Assembly: GCA_934457145.1 (NCBI GenBank)
Contig: CAKSHP010000004.1
Location: 1-64,000, forward strand
Length of the DNA: 64,000 nt
Origin: an uncultured Clostridia bacterium
GTDB taxonomy: Bacteria; Bacillota; Clostridia; UBA1381; UMGS1253
Reading direction: 5' to 3'
Each line of letters begins with the position of its first letter. Position 1 is the first letter of the stretch. The notes under the pieces are model-generated. The model saw only the letters and a list, made by a program, of their open reading frames with translations. It did not search any database and had not been told where the DNA came from. This document shows positions 25,668 to 33,796 of this stretch, piece by piece. The position numbers and the translations under genes were made by a program.

Positions 25668-25696
25668 TTGCCTTAGCGGAAAAATGGTTGTATAAT
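25668..25696 (+). promoter_or_regulatory. Promoter of the CLC antiporter gene
   Basis: TTGCCT (25668-25673), 17-bp spacer, TATAAT (25691-25696). Transcript would begin about 25 bases before the start codon, leaving no room for a riboswitch. Confidence 0.6.
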
Positions 25697-25728
25697 AGAT
25701 ATTATGTTAAAATATAGGGGAAGATGTT

Positions 25729-26958
25729 ATGAATAATGTTAAAAAATATGTGCAAACGGTTTTTGTCTGGATTTTGCTTGCTGCGCTTACCGGTGCGGTT
25801 ACCGGCGCAATAGGCGCTTTTTTTCATAAGGCTATTGAATGGGCAACGCACATGCGCACTGCTCACGACTTTTTGATCTTCTTTTTGCCTTTGGGCGGTG
25901 TTTTGATATATGCTATGTATAATTTATCAAAAGAATCGCTTTCAACAAACACTGTGTTTGACTGCGTAAGAGAAAGAAAAAAGGTTCCGGTTTTATTGGT
26001 TCCGTTTATTTTTATCGGAGCGGTTATAACGCATTTGTTCGGAGGAAGTGCCGGCAGAGAGGGCGCCGCGCTGCAAATCGGCGGCGGTGTGGCCTCATAT
26101 ATCGGCCGCGGACTTAAGCTTAAAAAAGAAGATATGAGCACAATTATAATCTGCGGTATGAGCGGTGCGTTTTCCGCAATTTTTACCACTCCGCTCACGG
26201 CAGCCGTGTTTGCATATGAGGTTGTGAGCGTCGGAAAAAGCAGATATTACGAGCTTTTGCCATCGGTTGTATCAGCCGCGGTTGCATATATTGTAACAAC
26301 TATGCTCGGAAATGAAACATTGGCATTTGAAATTTTAAAAGTGCCGGCTTCAGATATTTTGATGTATGCTAAGGTTGCAGGGCTTGCAATCCTTATCGGA
26401 ATTTTAAGCATCGGCTTTTGCATAAGTTTAAAAAAAGGCGAGAGACTTTTTAAAAAATTTGTCCCGAACGGATATTTAAGAGGCGCCGCAGGCGGTGCGA
26501 TAATTGTTTTGCTTACATTTGCTGTAGGCTGCAGAGATTATAACGGCGCAGGCATGGAAATTATCTCGCGTGCAATAGGCGGCAGTGTCAAATATGAAGC
26601 GTTTATATTAAAGCTTATTTTCACGGTTATAACGATTTCTGCCGGATTTAAAGGCGGAGAAATTGTGCCGGCGTTCTTTGTCGGAGCAACGTTCGGCGCT
26701 GCCGTCAGCGCAATTTTCGGGCTTGACATGGGATTTGCCGCAGCAATAGGAATGTGCGCAATGTTCTGCGGAATAACAAACTGCCCGGTTGCCTCTGTTA
26801 TTTTGTCGGCTGAGCTGTTCGGAGCTGAAAACATTTTGTATTTTGCGCTTGCGTGTGCGGTAAGCTATGTTGCGTCGGGATACTTTGGACTCTATGGCAG
26901 TCAGAAAATTGTGTATTCAAAGGTTTCATTTGAGAAACTGGATGTGTTTGTAAAATAA
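25729..26958 (+). CDS. CLC-family anion channel/antiporter, fluoride-type motifs
   Basis: 409-residue integral membrane protein of the ClC fold. The selectivity regions are GGSAGREGAALQIGG (about residues 105-119) and KGGEIVPAFFVGATFG (about 312-327). These read more like CLC-F fluoride/proton antiporters (GREGxAxQxG and GGExxPxFxxGA) than like chloride ClCs (GKEGP and GxFAP). That subtype is inferred from motif wording only. Monocistronic between two terminators. No crcB-type fluoride riboswitch was found upstream. Confidence 0.85.
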   Translation: MNNVKKYVQTVFVWILLAALTGAVTGAIGAFFHKAIEWATHMRTAHDFLIFFLPLGGVLIYAMYNLSKESLSTNTVFDCVRERKKVPVLLVPFIFIGAVITHLFGGSAGREGAALQIGGGVASYIGRGLKLKKEDMSTIIICGMSGAFSAIFTTPLTAAVFAYEVVSVGKSRYYELLPSVVSAAVAYIVTTMLGNETLAFEILKVPASDILMYAKVAGLAILIGILSIGFCISLKKGERLFKKFVPNGYLRGAAGGAIIVLLTFAVGCRDYNGAGMEIISRAIGGSVKYEAFILKLIFTVITISAGFKGGEIVPAFFVGATFGAAVSAIFGLDMGFAAAIGMCAMFCGITNCPVASVILSAELFGAENILYFALACAVSYVASGYFGLYGSQKIVYSKVSFEKLDVFVK

Positions 26959-26969
26959 AAAGTAATGAA

Positions 26970-27020
26970 AAACGCTGTATCTGTATGGTTTTAAACCGTA
27001 TAGATACAGCGTTTTTTTTT
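26970..27020. terminator. Terminator between convergent CLC and stalk-domain genes
   Basis: AACGCTGTATCT pairs with AGATACAGCGTT, with further pairing inside, followed by a long T run on the plus strand and five T on the minus strand. Confidence 0.85.
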
Positions 27021-27024
27021 TTAA

Positions 27025-27681
27025 TTATTTTTGAGTTACATTATCCCATGATGCATCATATGAATTTTTAAGATAATTTTTCGAAAAATCAATTACCCTT
27101 ATTTTTCCGCTTGTTTTACTTATTAAACCGGTAGGGAGGGTATCATTTGCGTAGAAAGAAATTTTACCGGTGCTGTGAGGAGCCACATCTTCGCTTCCTA
27201 ATAATTTGTTATATGAAACACCGTCAAACGATATTGCGCTCGGCTGGAAAGAAAGTTCTGCATCCGTTTTATTTGTGATGTTAAAATCAATATAATAATA
27301 GTTCAGATAAGAAGTTTTTTCAGGAGCACGGCAAGCTGCAAATTCAATTAAAACATTTTCATCTTCATAAACTTTAACGGCTCCCGAAAATACACCGGGC
27401 TTATTTAAAGTAACAGTGTTTGAATTTGCGTCCCAACCTACGTCCAAATCAAGGGCAGATGCTATACCTCTTACGGGTAAATATGTTGTACCGTCAATAA
27501 TAAAAGGCTCAACGATATTTCCGTTTGCATCTTTTGGCGAGATTTCAGCGCCGTTAATGGCTATTTTAATGTTGTTGTACCAAAGTTCGGCAGTTTTGCT
27601 GTTTGCAGCAAAAGCTGTTACGGCTAAAACAATTATCAATACCGAAACCGCAGGTAAAATAAATTTAAGTCTTTTTTTCAT
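27025..27681 (-). CDS. Secreted stalk-domain (copper amine oxidase N-like) protein
   Basis: 218 residues. Signal peptide about 1-27 (KKRLKFILPAVSVLI then an AFA cleavage site). A stalk domain, annotated as copper amine oxidase N-terminal-like, covers about 35-95: IAINGAEISP, FIIDGTTYLPVRGIASALDL, WDANSNTVTL. The remainder (about 100-218) is a beta-rich domain resembling DUF4352-like immunoglobulin folds of lipoproteins, but there is no lipobox. No catalytic motif seen. AAGGAGTGA precedes the ATG. An unassigned structured RNA and terminator lie 130-340 bases upstream and may control it. Confidence 0.75.
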   Translation of the reverse strand: MKKRLKFILPAVSVLIIVLAVTAFAANSKTAELWYNNIKIAINGAEISPKDANGNIVEPFIIDGTTYLPVRGIASALDLDVGWDANSNTVTLNKPGVFSGAVKVYEDENVLIEFAACRAPEKTSYLNYYYIDFNITNKTDAELSFQPSAISFDGVSYNKLLGSEDVAPHSTGKISFYANDTLPTGLISKTSGKIRVIDFSKNYLKNSYDASWDNVTQK

Positions 27682-27810
27682 AAAAAATCACTCCTTGAAA
27701 TTGTTTTATTATTTAACAATAAAAAGCATTTACTTATGTGTTTTCTCCTTTCCAATGCTATAAATTTTTAATGTTTTTAAATTTTTTAATGCGCTGTTTT
27801 TTCTTTGTAA

Positions 27811-27845
27811 AAATAAAAAAGTGCGCACCCAAACAGGATGCGCAC
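27811..27845 (-). terminator. Intrinsic terminator ending the structured leader or small RNA
   Basis: On the minus strand GTGCGCA and TGCGCAC form a 7-bp GC-rich stem with an 11-base loop, followed by T6-A-T5. A competing pair CAGGAT/ATCCTG (plus-strand 27834-27839 with 27857-27862) would break it. Confidence 0.85.
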
Positions 27846-28018
27846 GAAAAATGCAAATCCTGATTGTTGTCACACAAACTTAATTGGAACGGACATATCC
27901 TTTTGCATTCCGATTAAAGGATTTGCAATTTTTACCAAATTACAAAAACGAAACACAAATAAAGGATATGCCTATAATGCAAAAATATCCGTTATTTTAC
28001 ATATTAAGTTTGTGTGAC
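27811..28018 (-). ncRNA. Unassigned structured RNA (long hairpin plus terminator), about 208 nt
   Basis: The predicted start (about 28018) coincides with the first base of a 16-bp perfect stem: GTCACACAAACTTAAT pairs with ATTAAGTTTGTGTGAC (28003-28018 with 27869-27884, as read on the minus strand). Inside, AACGGATA..TTTTTGCATT pairs imperfectly with AATGCAAAAGGATATGTCCGTT segments, while GGCATATCCTTT can instead pair with AAAGGATATGTCC. GCAAATCC (27919-27926) is complementary to GGATTTGC (27853-27860) just before the terminator. It could be a cis-acting attenuator for the stalk-domain gene or a free-standing RNA such as a divergent 6S RNA. No family is recognised. No target-site duplication supports a MITE. 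Confidence 0.6.
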
Positions 28019-28024
28019 GAATTT

Positions 28025-28053
28025 ATTATATCATGAAAATAAGAAAAAGTCTA
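28025..28053 (-). promoter_or_regulatory. Promoter of the structured RNA
   Basis: Minus-strand TAGACT (28048-28053), 17-bp spacer, TATAAT (28025-28030). The first nucleotide falls at the base of the long hairpin. Confidence 0.65.
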
Positions 28054-28081
28054 TAAAAATTTATAAAAAAATACAGTTTTG

Positions 28082-28110
28082 GCATATCTGCACCAAATCG
28101 GACATACAAT
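28082..28110 (+). promoter_or_regulatory. Sigma-E-type promoter of the spoIIIA operon
   Basis: GCATATC (28082-28088), 14-bp spacer, CATACAAT (28103-28110) matches the mother-cell sigma-E consensus (ATA-containing -35, CATACA-T -10). It fits the known mother-cell expression of spoIIIA. The start codon is 70 bases downstream. Confidence 0.75.
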
Positions 28111-28179
28111 TAGAGTAAAGAAAAAATTGATTTTGACGCTTTTGCGTTTACGCTGTCATGCATAAAAACGGAGGACAAG

Positions 28180-29082
28180 ATGAAAGAAGAACACAGCATA
28201 ATTGAATATATGCCCAAAGATATTTCGGATATATTAAAAGAAATCTGTTTAAAAAAATTTGAAGAAATAAGAATGAGAAAGGGTTTGCCGCTTGTGGCTG
28301 TTATTGAGGGCGAATGTTTTATGCTCGGCAAAAACGGCATTGTAAGCGATACAAACAGTGCATATATTGTCACAGATGATGATATTGACTACAGCGTTTT
28401 AAGCATAACAAACGGATCGGTTTATACATATGAAAATGAAATAAAAAACGGATTTGTCACAGTTTGCGGAGGAAACAGAGTCGGTATCGGCGGAAGAGGA
28501 GTTAAAAATGACGACGGGCAAATGACCGTGAGGGATATCTGTTCTTTAAATTTCAGATTTGCCAGACAAATAAAAAACTGCGCTGAGGAGGCTGTGCGCT
28601 TTATACGCTGCGGCAAAAGAATTTGCAGCACAATAATTGTTTCACCGCCGGGCTGCGGAAAGACAACCCTTTTAAGAGAAATTGCAAGAAAAATTTCAAA
28701 TGCGGGCTTTAAAGTGTGCATCACAGACGAACGAAATGAAATTTGTGCGATGCAAAACGGTAAACCGAGCTATGACGTTGGAATAAATACAGACGTGTAC
28801 ACAAATTTTCCGAAAAAAGATGCGATAAGTATGGCAATAAGATGTTTGTCGCCGCAGGTTATTATAGCGGACGAGCTTGGATATAAAGAAGATTTTGAAG
28901 CCGTGTGCGAGGCGGCAGTGAGCGGAGTTTCCTGCGTGTGCAGCATACATGCAAAAAACTTTGAAGATTTAGAAAAAAAAGAAAATGCAAAAAAAATCAT
29001 GCAATGCTTTGAAAAATATATTATACTCGGCGAAAATAAAAGGATAAAAAGCTTTGGCGCGGTGGGTGATAAGGTGTGCTGA
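28180..29082 (+). CDS. spoIIIAA: Stage III sporulation protein AA (ATPase)
   Basis: 300 residues; secretion-ATPase-like protein proposed to energise the SpoIIIA-SpoIIQ channel between mother cell and forespore. Walker A SPPGCGKTTLLREIA (about residues 165-179), Walker B VIIADELG (about 226-233) and SIHAKNFEDL follow the family pattern. GGAGGAC precedes the ATG. First gene of a compact eight-gene operon; its stop overlaps the GTG start of spoIIIAB. Confidence 0.96.
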   Translation: MKEEHSIIEYMPKDISDILKEICLKKFEEIRMRKGLPLVAVIEGECFMLGKNGIVSDTNSAYIVTDDDIDYSVLSITNGSVYTYENEIKNGFVTVCGGNRVGIGGRGVKNDDGQMTVRDICSLNFRFARQIKNCAEEAVRFIRCGKRICSTIIVSPPGCGKTTLLREIARKISNAGFKVCITDERNEICAMQNGKPSYDVGINTDVYTNFPKKDAISMAIRCLSPQVIIADELGYKEDFEAVCEAAVSGVSCVCSIHAKNFEDLEKKENAKKIMQCFEKYIILGENKRIKSFGAVGDKVC

Positions 29083-29591
29083 AAATTATAGGTGCGGTTT
29101 TGGTGCTTTTTTCAAGCTCGGCAATCGGGTTTGACAAAGCGGCGGTGCTGAAAAAAAGAAAAGATAATTTAAAAAATATAAAAGATGCCGTTTCGGCAAT
29201 GGAGCGCGAGATGAGCTTTTCAAAACATGAAATAGCGGATATATTTTTGTTTGCGGCAAACAGCGTGCAAAAAGAGACGGCAAAGCTTTTTTTATCGGCA
29301 GCGGATAAAATAAAAGAAAATCCGCAAACCGTCGGATTAATATGGGAAAAGACAGTTTGGGAATATAAAGACAGGCTGTGTTTTTCAAATTTGCAGACAA
29401 ACGAGCTTTCGCAAATTTTTTCCTCTCTCGGAAAAACGGACTACGCTTTGCAAAAACGCATTTTTGCCGCAGCTTACAAAACCTTGGAAAGCCTTATAGA
29501 AAAAGCGGAGGAAGAGTGCAAGAAAAACACAAAGCTGTACCAAAGCTTTGGAATTTTGACGGGTATTTTTATATGCGTCATTTTTATGTAA
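29076..29591 (+). CDS. spoIIIAB: Stage III sporulation protein AB
   Basis: 171 residues with terminal hydrophobic segments (about 1-16 and 153-170) enclosing a helical domain, resembling type II/IV secretion GspF-like half proteins as known for SpoIIIAB. GTG start overlaps spoIIIAA by 7 bases. Family-typical EMSFSKHEIADIF segment near residue 46. Confidence 0.93.
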   Translation: MLKIIGAVLVLFSSSAIGFDKAAVLKKRKDNLKNIKDAVSAMEREMSFSKHEIADIFLFAANSVQKETAKLFLSAADKIKENPQTVGLIWEKTVWEYKDRLCFSNLQTNELSQIFSSLGKTDYALQKRIFAAAYKTLESLIEKAEEECKKNTKLYQSFGILTGIFICVIFM

Positions 29592-29621
29592 CGAACCGAA
29601 AAAAATTTAAGGAGAAAACTT

Positions 29622-29816
29622 ATGAGTATAGATTTGGTGTTTAAAATTGCAGCTATAGGAATAATCGTTGCAATATTAAATCAGCTTTTAATCCGTTCCG
29701 GCAGAGAAGAGCAAGCCATGCTCACAACGCTTGCAGGGCTGATTGTTGTTTTGTTTATCATTATTGAGCAAATAAGTGCGCTCTTTGAAACGATAAAAAC
29801 GGTTTTTGCGTTGTAG
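29622..29816 (+). CDS. spoIIIAC: Stage III sporulation protein AC
   Basis: 64-residue two-helix membrane protein (helices about 4-22 and 32-54) with the conserved SGREEQAMLTTLAG loop between them. AAGGAG lies upstream. Position between AB and AD confirms identity. Confidence 0.95.
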   Translation: MSIDLVFKIAAIGIIVAILNQLLIRSGREEQAMLTTLAGLIVVLFIIIEQISALFETIKTVFAL

Positions 29817-29834
29817 AGCGGAGGTGTGCCGGTT

Positions 29835-30227
29835 GTGGACATGTTTAAAATAGCGGTTATAGGAATATGCGGCGGAGCGGTGTGTGTGGTTTTAAGGTGC
29901 AGCAAAAGCGAATTTTGTATCCCGGTTTCAATTGCCACAGGAACAATTATTTTATACTTTTTATTCGGATATATAGAAAACATAAATTCCGAAATCACGC
30001 AGCTTGCCGCTTTTTACAGTATTGATATTTTTTATATAAAAACAGTGTTTAAAGTGATTTGTATTGCTTATATATGCGCGTTTGCATGCGATTTGTTAAA
30101 AGACGCCAATCTGGGGTCTATCGCATTTAAAGTCGATATGGCAGGCAGACTTATAATTTTTATGCATGCAATTCCGATTGCGCGCGCACTTTTACAGGCA
30201 GCGGAGAAAATTTTAAAAAACGTTTAA
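29835..30227 (+). CDS. spoIIIAD: Stage III sporulation protein AD
   Basis: 130-residue protein of four hydrophobic helices, including the KTVFKVICIAYICAFACDLLKD segment (two parts, about residues 70-92) and IPIARALLQAAEKIL at the end. Start taken as GTG 29835, 10 bases after GGAGG (29820-29824); GTG 29826 would overlap the ribosome-binding site, and ATG 29841 is also possible. Confidence 0.94.
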   Translation: MDMFKIAVIGICGGAVCVVLRCSKSEFCIPVSIATGTIILYFLFGYIENINSEITQLAAFYSIDIFYIKTVFKVICIAYICAFACDLLKDANLGSIAFKVDMAGRLIIFMHAIPIARALLQAAEKILKNV

Positions 30228-30240
30228 AAAGGAAAAGCAA

Positions 30241-31377
30241 ATGAAAAAAATACTTATGATTGTGTTTTTGTTTATAACAATCGCCTCGCCGGTGTGTGCC
30301 GAAAGCGGGAAAACGGATTTTAACTTCGGTGAAGTAAACGAAATTATAAACAGCACAGATTTTGCGCAAATAGAAGGCTTTTTAAGTCAAAACGGCGCTA
30401 AAATGAGCTTTAAAGAACTTTTAAATTCATTTTTAAAAGGCGAAAATATTTTGCAAAACCTGACAAAATACGCAAAGGATTTGTTTTTATATGAAATAAA
30501 AAACAGCGCATCTCTTCTTGTGAAGCTTGCGGCGGCGGTAATAGTTTTTTCATTTGCGAACACATTTTGCGGCGGCATTTTTTCAAATTCAGCAGCGGAC
30601 ACAGCGTTTTTGGTGTGCTATATGATCTGTTCTTTTATACTGGCAAGCGTTTTTTTGGAAACCGTGTCTGCGGCAAAGGAGGTTATATATAAGCTTAATT
30701 ATTTTGTGAGCATGAGTATGCCGATACTTATGGGCTTTATTGCAGCAAGCGGCGCCGCGGCGGAGGCGGCTTGTATAAATCCGTTGGTTGTTATCGGAAT
30801 AGAGGTTTTAAGCTCGGTCGTAAATTCCTTTTTTATACCGCTCGTTTTTGCAATATGCGTTCTTTCGCTGTTTTCGGGATGCTCAAAAAACATCAATATA
30901 GGAGCGTTTTTAAAAACGGCAAAATCCGTGCTGAAATGGAGCATGGGACTTGTGTTCACTCTTTTTACGGGCACCGTTTCGCTTTACGGCAACTTTTCTT
31001 CCTCGGCAGATGCGCTTACAATGCGCGCTGCAAAGTATGCAATAGGTGCGTCGATCCCTGTTGTGGGAACTCTTCTTTGCGATAATATGAGCGTGTTTAC
31101 ATATTCGTGCGTTGTTATAAAAAACGCATTCGGAGCGGTAAGTATTTTTGTGATTGTTTTTATGCTTGCTCTGCCTGTTATAAAAACCGCCGTAATAGCA
31201 ATTTGCCTTAATTTAACGGCTGCGCTGATGTCTGCCGTTGCAGACGAAAAAATAACAAACCTTATATGCGACATTGCCTCAGCGGTTACTTACATTTTGG
31301 CGATTGTGTGTCTGGTGGGCGCCGTGTTTATATTGAGTATAGCAATTATAGTTAACACGTCTGCCTTGCCGGTTTGA
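30241..31377 (+). CDS. spoIIIAE: Stage III sporulation protein AE
   Basis: 378 residues: signal peptide (about 1-21), an exported segment (about 22-85) and seven or eight membrane helices, the permease-like component of the SpoIIIA channel. The gene ends overlapping the next reading frame. Length is typical. Confidence 0.95.
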   Translation: MKKILMIVFLFITIASPVCAESGKTDFNFGEVNEIINSTDFAQIEGFLSQNGAKMSFKELLNSFLKGENILQNLTKYAKDLFLYEIKNSASLLVKLAAAVIVFSFANTFCGGIFSNSAADTAFLVCYMICSFILASVFLETVSAAKEVIYKLNYFVSMSMPILMGFIAASGAAAEAACINPLVVIGIEVLSSVVNSFFIPLVFAICVLSLFSGCSKNINIGAFLKTAKSVLKWSMGLVFTLFTGTVSLYGNFSSSADALTMRAAKYAIGASIPVVGTLLCDNMSVFTYSCVVIKNAFGAVSIFVIVFMLALPVIKTAVIAICLNLTAALMSAVADEKITNLICDIASAVTYILAIVCLVGAVFILSIAIIVNTSALPV

Positions 31378-31400
31378 AAAAACGAAAGGAAAAATACAAA

Positions 31401-31844
31401 GTGGGATTTTTTTTGAAATTTGTGATATGCATTTGTGCGGCAGCCGCGGCGGATGTTTTGATTATGCAAACCATCCCGGACAACACAATGAAAAAGAGCG
31501 TGCAGCTTGTTTGTGCGATTGTTTTTTGCGCATTTATTGTGTTTAAAATTTCAAATGCCGAAAACATAAGCTTTTTAAAAGAAGATAACTTTTATGAAAG
31601 CAGCATATATTCGGACGGAGTCAGAAAAACTTTTTCGCACAGTCTTGAAAAAAACATTGAAAGCTCGGTAAAAAAATCTTTTCCGAATGCAAAAATAAAA
31701 GTAAACGTTGTTGCCGGTATGAACGAAAAATATGAGATAGAAGTTATAAGCGTTATGGTTGATTTGAGCGGTGCGGATAAATATTCGGTTAAAAAGTTTA
31801 TAGAAACCGAATATAAAATTTCTGAAAATAAAATAATAATTTAA
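31401..31844 (+). CDS. spoIIIAF: Stage III sporulation protein AF
   Basis: 147 residues with two N-terminal helices (about 3-22 and 30-50) and a soluble C-terminal domain ending in EYKISENKI. Start taken as GTG 31401, 10 bases after AAAGGA; a TTG at 31374 overlapping the spoIIIAE stop is the alternative and would add nine charged residues before the first helix. Confidence 0.9.
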   Translation: MGFFLKFVICICAAAAADVLIMQTIPDNTMKKSVQLVCAIVFCAFIVFKISNAENISFLKEDNFYESSIYSDGVRKTFSHSLEKNIESSVKKSFPNAKIKVNVVAGMNEKYEIEVISVMVDLSGADKYSVKKFIETEYKISENKIII

Positions 31845-31865
31845 AGCACAAGGGAGATATTTTAT

Positions 31866-32312
31866 ATGTTAAAAAAGTTTTTTAACGCTCTGTTTAAAAA
31901 TACGGGACATAAACAGTATTTATATATCATATTTATAATTGGAACAGTGATTATGCTGTGCGGCGGTTTCGGAGCAAAAAAAATTGATATTTCAAAAAAG
32001 AACGCCGCTGCCACGGAAAGCGGGGTGGAAATTTCAGAATCGGATGATGAAAAAAAGCTTAAAGAAATTTTGTCAAAGATAAAAGGCGTTGGGGAAACGG
32101 AGGTTATGATTTCATATGAAAATGAAAACATAGATGCGCAGTATAAGGCTGTGTTTGCGCAAAACGGCGAAAATAAAAAAGCAAAGCCGAGGGGTGTGGT
32201 GGTTGTGTGCCGCGGAGCAAACGAAACTGCAGTCCGGCAGAAAATTGTAAAAGCCGTTTGCGCTTTTACCGGCGTTTACGAGCATAACGTGGCAGTGTTT
32301 GAAAAAAAATAA
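31866..32312 (+). CDS. spoIIIAG: Stage III sporulation protein AG
   Basis: 148 residues: one N-terminal helix (about 19-37) and a ring-forming domain (about 60-148) with KLKEILSKIKGVGETEVMIS and PRGVVVVCRGAN, the family signature. SpoIIIAG makes the large ring in the mother-cell channel. Noticeably shorter than Bacillus SpoIIIAG (about 230), lacking much of the insertion between the strands. Confidence 0.94.
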   Translation: MLKKFFNALFKNTGHKQYLYIIFIIGTVIMLCGGFGAKKIDISKKNAAATESGVEISESDDEKKLKEILSKIKGVGETEVMISYENENIDAQYKAVFAQNGENKKAKPRGVVVVCRGANETAVRQKIVKAVCAFTGVYEHNVAVFEKK

Positions 32313-32382
32313 ATTATTGTTTTTTGTATGTCCGCTGCGAAAGACAAATATAAAAATGCGGTCAGAAAGGTTAAGGGTATTT

Positions 32383-32979
32383 ATGATGATGGTATTTAAG
32401 AGAAAAGAAATTTTGGTAAGCGCATTGGTTATTCTGATAGGTGCGGCAGCAGTTGTAAATTACAGTTATGAAAAAAAGGACGTAAGCGAAAAAAGCATTC
32501 AGACAAACACCTCTGCAATCGAAAGCCGTGCACAGGACTACAGCGTGTCTGCAATAGATGATTCTTCAAATTCGGAAGGTAAAGAAAAAATGATGGGTGA
32601 AGCGCAGCAGGTAAACGCCGGAGCGGATGAAAAAGCAGACTATTTTTCACAGGCAAAGCTTAACCGCGAAAGCGCACGAAGCAAAAAAATTGAAATTTTA
32701 AATCAAATGATTTCCTCGGCTCAGACCGATGAACAAACAAAAGCCGACGCACAAAAGGATTTGCTCGCCGCAGCAAATGCAAGCGACACCGAGGCAGTGT
32801 GCGAAAATCTTATAGTTGCAAAAGGTTTTGAAAGTGCGGTTGTGTTTATTAACGACAACAGCGCCACAGTCACCGTTAAAGCGGAAAACTTTAACGATGA
32901 GGCAGCGGCAAAAATTCAGGAAATTGTTGCATCAAATGCAGGAATTGAAACAAAATATATAAAAATAGTTGCAGTTTAA
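32383..32979 (+). CDS. spoIIIAH: Stage III sporulation protein AH
   Basis: 198 residues: membrane helix (about 9-25), a charged linker, then the EscJ/PrgK-like ring-building motif region (about 95-198; KKIEILNQMI, LIVAKGFESAVVFI). SpoIIIAH binds SpoIIQ from the forespore. Start ATG 32383 (or 32389) follows AAAGGTTAAGGG; an upstream in-frame ATG at 32299 would run through the spoIIIAG stop without a site. Last gene of the operon. Confidence 0.94.
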   Translation: MMMVFKRKEILVSALVILIGAAAVVNYSYEKKDVSEKSIQTNTSAIESRAQDYSVSAIDDSSNSEGKEKMMGEAQQVNAGADEKADYFSQAKLNRESARSKKIEILNQMISSAQTDEQTKADAQKDLLAAANASDTEAVCENLIVAKGFESAVVFINDNSATVTVKAENFNDEAAAKIQEIVASNAGIETKYIKIVAV

Positions 32980-32997
32980 AAAAAACAGTGGTATAAT
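32969..32997 (+). promoter_or_regulatory. Sigma-A promoter of the Asp23/Gls24 gene
   Basis: TTGCAG (32969-32974), 17-bp spacer, TATAAT (32992-32997), overlapping the end of spoIIIAH. It gives the housekeeping gene expression independent of sporulation. Confidence 0.7.
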
Positions 32998-33030
32998 AGT
33001 TATACCGATACACGAAAGGAGAAATAAAAA

Positions 33031-33450
33031 ATGGATGAAGCTATCAATAAGGAACTTGAAAGCGGAAAAATTGTGATTTCCGAAGATGTGCTTTGCACTA
33101 TTGCGTCAATTGCCGCATCAGAGGTCAGCGGTGTGGAGAATATGTCCGGCAGTATTGTCGGCGGACTGGTTGAAATGATCGGCAAAAAGAACAATGCCAA
33201 AGGTATAAAGGTTGAAATAAACGAAAATGTTGTAAATGTTGAGGTTCACTTTGTTGCCAAATACGGCGCAAAGCTCACAGAGGTTTGCTGGGAAATCCAG
33301 GAGAAAGTTAAAAAAGCAATTGAAACAATGTGCGGTATGGAAGTTGCCGCAGTAAATGTGTTTGTTGAAAGCATTTATATCGAAAAGGAATCAAAAAAAG
33401 AGGTTAAACCCGAAAAGGAAGAACCCGGACAAAAAGAGGATGAAAACTGA
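33031..33450 (+). CDS. Asp23/Gls24 family envelope-stress protein
   Basis: 139 residues with the Asp23 core: GKIVISEDVLCTIASIAASEVSGV (split; about 12-35), VEVHFVAKYG and NVFVESIYIE, then a charged Lys/Glu/Pro tail. In Bacillus a member (yqhY) lies just downstream of the spoIIIA and accBC region, so placement agrees. Cytoplasmic; proposed roles in envelope homeostasis. GAAAGGAG precedes the ATG. Confidence 0.9.
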   Translation: MDEAINKELESGKIVISEDVLCTIASIAASEVSGVENMSGSIVGGLVEMIGKKNNAKGIKVEINENVVNVEVHFVAKYGAKLTEVCWEIQEKVKKAIETMCGMEVAAVNVFVESIYIEKESKKEVKPEKEEPGQKEDEN

Positions 33451-33479
33451 TTTTTGAATTTAATTAAAATCAAAAAACT

Positions 33480-33520
33480 GCCGCCGTTAAAGCATAATAT
33501 TTTTACGGCGGCTTTGGTTT
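33480..33520 (+). terminator. Probable intrinsic terminator (weak U tract)
   Basis: GCCGCCGT (33480-33487) and ACGGCGGC (33505-33512) form a GC-rich stem, followed by TTTGGTTT. The interrupted T tract may permit read-through into copZ, which has no clear promoter of its own. Confidence 0.6.
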
Positions 33521-33543
33521 AAAGCGTGCAAAGGAGATAGATT

Positions 33544-33771
33544 ATGAAAAAAACAGTTAATATAGAGGGAATGCACTGCAAGCACTGTGCAGCAGCTGTG
33601 AAAGAACAGCTTGAAAAGGTAAACGGAGTTAAAAGCGTTAAAGTGGATTTAAACAAAAAATGCGCCGTGCTTTCGTGCGAAAGTGAAATAAAAGAAAGCG
33701 ATGTTATCGCAGCTGTTGGTGAGGCAGGCTTTGAATTTAAATCAATGGAGGACAAAAAAGGTTTGTTTTAA
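33544..33771 (+). CDS. copZ: CopZ-like copper chaperone (HMA domain)
   Basis: 75-residue single HMA (ferredoxin-like) domain with the metal site GMHCKHC (residues 9-15) near the N-terminus. Chaperones of this kind deliver Cu(I) to CopA. The csoR-copA pair lies 2.2 kb downstream, separated by an unknown membrane protein and a GH30 gene. The ATG follows AAAGGAGATAG. Confidence 0.9.
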   Translation: MKKTVNIEGMHCKHCAAAVKEQLEKVNGVKSVKVDLNKKCAVLSCESEIKESDVIAAVGEAGFEFKSMEDKKGLF

Positions 33772-33796
33772 GCCTTTTTAGCAAGGGGAGATTGTT

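Noticed and set aside
25582..25728. Possible fluoride riboswitch upstream of the CLC gene
   Set aside because: The conserved crcB-motif blocks are not in order on the plus strand, and the promoter leaves a leader of only about 25 nt.
27869..28018. MITE-like element with 16-bp terminal inverted repeats
   Set aside because: Flanks show no target-site duplication, only one copy is in the window, and a promoter and terminator fit the hairpin exactly, favouring an RNA gene or leader.
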